NCBI RefSeq assembly: GCF_900101855.1
Contig: NZ_FMVC01000001.1
Location: 434,001-498,000, forward strand
Reading direction: 5' to 3'
DNA from: Flavobacterium anhuiense
Lineage (GTDB): Bacteria; Bacteroidota; Bacteroidia; Flavobacteriales; Flavobacteriaceae
Length of the DNA: 64,000 nucleotides
Under the pieces are notes generated by a model. That model searched no databases. It saw only the letters and a program-made list of their open reading frames with translations, and had not been told where the DNA came from. A program made the translations under genes and the position numbers. This document shows positions 61,945-64,000 of the stretch, one piece after another (the first letter of the stretch is position 1; every line of letters begins with the position of its first letter).

Positions 61945-63183
61945 ATGTCAGAACTATTATTACCACCAGAGCATCGTTATGCTAAAATAATTAAGGAGAG
62001 ATTAAACGACGACGGAAGCGAACTTTCTGTACTGAATTTAGGTCCTACACACCCTGCCACACACGGTATTTTCCAAAATATCCTGCTGATGGATGGTGAA
62101 AAAATTCTTGAAGCTGAGCCAACGATTGGCTACATCCACAGAGCATTCGAAAAAATTGCCGAAAATCGTCCTTTTTACCAAATTACACCACTTACAGACC
62201 GTATGAACTATTGTTCATCTCCTATTAATAATATGGGATGGTGGATGACAGTAGAAAAACTATTAGGTATTGAAGTTCCTAAAAGAGCTCAGTATTTAAG
62301 AGTTATCGTTATGGAGCTGGCTCGTATTACAGACCACATTATCTGTAACGGGATTTTGGGTGTAGATACTGGTGCGTATACTGGTTTCTTATACGTTTTT
62401 CAATTTAGAGAAAAAATCTACGAAATCTATGAAGAAATTTGTGGAGCTCGTTTGACTACAAATATGGGAAGAATTGGTGGTTTTGAAAGAGACTGGTCTC
62501 CAGAAGTTTTCAAAAAACTAGACAAATTCCTAGAAGAATTCCCACCTGTTTGGCAAGAATTCCAAAATTTATTCGAGAGAAATAGAATTTTCCTTGATAG
62601 AACTGTAAACGTTGGTGCAATCACTGCTGAAAAAGCAATGGCTTACGGATTTACAGGTCCAAATTTACGTGCTGCTGGAGTCGATTACGACGTACGTGTT
62701 GCACAACCTTACTCATCTTACGAAGATTTCGATTTTATTGTTCCTGTTGGAAAATCAGGAGACACTTATGATCGTTTCTGTGTTCGTAACGCTGAAGTTT
62801 GGGAAAGTTTAAGCATTATTCGTCAGGCATTAGAAAAAATGCCTCCAGGAAACGAATATCACGCTGAAGTTCCAGATTACTACCTTCCTCCAAAAGAAGA
62901 TGTTTACACTTCTATGGAATCTTTAATTTATCACTTTAAGATTGTAATGGGAGAAGTTCCTGTACCAGTTGCAGAAATCTATCACCCTGTAGAAGGAGGA
63001 AATGGAGAAATCGGTTTCTATTTAATAACAGACGGAAGTAGAACTCCATATAGATTACATTTCAGAAGACCTTGCTTTATTTATTATCAAGCATTCCCAG
63101 AAATGATTAAAGGTGCCATGCTTTCTGATGCAATTATCATTCTTTCAAGTTTGAACGTAATTGCAGGAGAATTAGACGCCTAA
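61945..63183 (+). CDS. nuoD: NADH-quinone oxidoreductase subunit D
   Basis: 412 residues, the 49-kDa subunit forming the quinone pocket with NuoB. Key parts: [18 protein letters not shown] (quinone-site His), [30 protein letters not shown], and the C-terminal end [19 protein letters not shown]. 21 bases after nuoC. Confidence 0.97.
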   Translation: MSELLLPPEHRYAKIIKERLNDDGSELSVLNLGPTHPATHGIFQNILLMDGEKILEAEPTIGYIHRAFEKIAENRPFYQITPLTDRMNYCSSPINNMGWWMTVEKLLGIEVPKRAQYLRVIVMELARITDHIICNGILGVDTGAYTGFLYVFQFREKIYEIYEEICGARLTTNMGRIGGFERDWSPEVFKKLDKFLEEFPPVWQEFQNLFERNRIFLDRTVNVGAITAEKAMAYGFTGPNLRAAGVDYDVRVAQPYSSYEDFDFIVPVGKSGDTYDRFCVRNAEVWESLSIIRQALEKMPPGNEYHAEVPDYYLPPKEDVYTSMESLIYHFKIVMGEVPVPVAEIYHPVEGGNGEIGFYLITDGSRTPYRLHFRRPCFIYYQAFPEMIKGAMLSDAIIILSSLNVIAGELDA

Positions 63184-63273
63184 AAAATTTAGATTTTAGT
63201 TCCGATAGCTATTGGGAAGAATTTGAATTAAAAAATTTGTGCCTTTGCGCCTTTGTGGCAAAATAAGAATAAA

Positions 63274-63804
63274 ATGGAAAGAAAACATTACAAACAAGAA
63301 ATAAACATGACCGAGGCATTGATGAATCGCATCAATGAATTAATCAGTCATTATCCTGAGGGCAAACAAAAATCGGCTTTATTGCCTGTTTTGCACGAAG
63401 TTCAGGATGCACACAACAACTGGCTTAGTATTGAATTGCAAGATAAAGTTGCCGAGATTCTTCAGATAAAACCAATCGAGGTTTATGAAGTGGTTACTTT
63501 TTATACGATGTTCAACCAGAAGCCAATTGGTAAGTACATGTTTGAATTCTGCCAGACTTCTTGTTGCTGCTTACGTGGTGCCGAAGATTTAATGGATTAT
63601 ACTTCTGAAAAATTGGGCATTAAAATGGGTGAAACAACTCCAGACGGAATGTTCACTATTGCCGGTGTAGAATGTTTAGGTGCTTGCGGATACGCTCCAA
63701 TGATGCAATTGGGAGATTTCTACAAAGAAAAACTGACAGAAGAGAAAATCGATCAGATCATTGCTGATTGTAGAGAGGATAAAATAATATTACACGATAA
63801 ATAA
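63274..63804 (+). CDS. nuoE: NADH-quinone oxidoreductase subunit E
   Basis: 176 residues from ATG 63274. Thioredoxin-like [2Fe-2S] subunit. The cluster ligands lie in [12 protein letters not shown] (C-x4-C; here three cysteines run together, so one or two are extra) and [11 protein letters not shown]. The 90-base gap after nuoD contains dispersed-repeat sequence (GTGCCTTTGCGCCTTTGTGG and a degenerate CCGATAGCTAT palindrome). Confidence 0.94.
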   Translation: MERKHYKQEINMTEALMNRINELISHYPEGKQKSALLPVLHEVQDAHNNWLSIELQDKVAEILQIKPIEVYEVVTFYTMFNQKPIGKYMFEFCQTSCCCLRGAEDLMDYTSEKLGIKMGETTPDGMFTIAGVECLGACGYAPMMQLGDFYKEKLTEEKIDQIIADCREDKIILHDK

Positions 63805-63805
63805 G

Positions 63806-64000
63806 ATGTCACAAAAAATATTATTAGATAAAATCAATATTCCTGGAATTAAAACCTACGAAGTGTATCGCCAAAATGGCGGTTATGCTTCTGTAGAAAA
63901 AGCTTTAAAAACACTTACTCCAGATGAAGTTACTGAAGAAGTAAAAAAATCAGGATTACGTGGTCGTGGTGGTGCAGGTTTCCCTGCTGGAATGAAATGG
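63806..64000 (+). CDS. nuoF: NADH-quinone oxidoreductase subunit F (3' end cut by window)
   Basis: The first 65 residues are visible. They begin [21 protein letters not shown] and reach the conserved flavin/NADH-site sequence [17 protein letters not shown]. It starts 1 base after nuoE. The FMN- and N3-cluster-binding remainder lies outside. Confidence 0.95.
   Translation, partial: MSQKILLDKINIPGIKTYEVYRQNGGYASVEKALKTLTPDEVTEEVKKSGLRGRGGAGFPAGMKW

Overview
The window looks like a chromosomal segment of a Flavobacterium-type member of the Bacteroidota. The evidence is low GC, repeated exact matches to the Bacteroidota -7 promoter element TAnnTTTG (often with TTG 19-22 bases upstream), AraC regulators carrying TPR repeats, TonB and PepSY iron genes, and many intergenic inverted repeats. 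No phage, integrase, transposase or CRISPR array is visible.

Layout. 1-5340 is a divergent secreted-peptide (bacteriocin-like) locus. On the minus strand it has a VKOR/thioredoxin fusion, three small leader-bearing peptides, an intrinsic terminator, and a C39-peptidase ABC exporter that runs off the left edge. On the plus strand it has a tandem array of four short cysteine-free double-glycine peptides; the last copy is frameshifted and a decayed copy lies in front. A TPR-AraC regulator (5364-7139) closes the locus. 7305-12260 holds glutaryl-CoA dehydrogenase, a DUF3050 protein, an AraC regulator with an exported ABM-fold protein, an SGNH lipoprotein and a GNAT. 12250-18385 (minus) is a tightly overlapping seven-gene membrane polyamine operon: speD, DUF4178, a one-helix protein, DUF350, a membrane-fused spermidine synthase homologue, a Tat-exported FAD oxidoreductase and a His-rich membrane protein. 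Next come a RhuM-family gene, tRNA-Ser(GGA), a divergent LysR/MFS pair, asparaginase, an acyltransferase and TatD.

25209-25663 holds repeats and an internally deleted S41 peptidase pseudogene. 25797-33928 is a second coherent accessory locus: an ECF sigma factor and a TPR anti-sigma-like protein face a small membrane protein, a lipoprotein, a PKD/beta-barrel protein, a TPR-CHAT protease and an overlapping retropepsin-like protease. A motif GGTAACAA-N12/13-TTG[AT]ATATA occurs three times in front of the divergent genes and is a candidate promoter for that sigma factor. 33998-42578 holds a Tet-type MFS pump, then an RND tripartite efflux operon with its TetR regulator and a YceI protein. A 28-bp operator (GGAAACT-N14-[AG]GTTTCC) occurs three times in the TetR and YceI promoter regions.

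The rest is mostly core metabolism: polyprenyl synthetase, sucA-sucB, an iron-siderophore uptake cluster (TonB receptor, DUF3325-like, DUF3649-like, two PepSY proteins), a MORN-repeat protein, a TlpA-type thioredoxin, aspS, a cold-shock gene, and nuoABCDE with the start of nuoF at the right edge.

The best candidates for undescribed biology are the peptide locus at 1-7139 and the sigma-factor/CHAT/retropepsin locus at 25797-33928. Functions are inferred from motifs read by eye; no database search was run.
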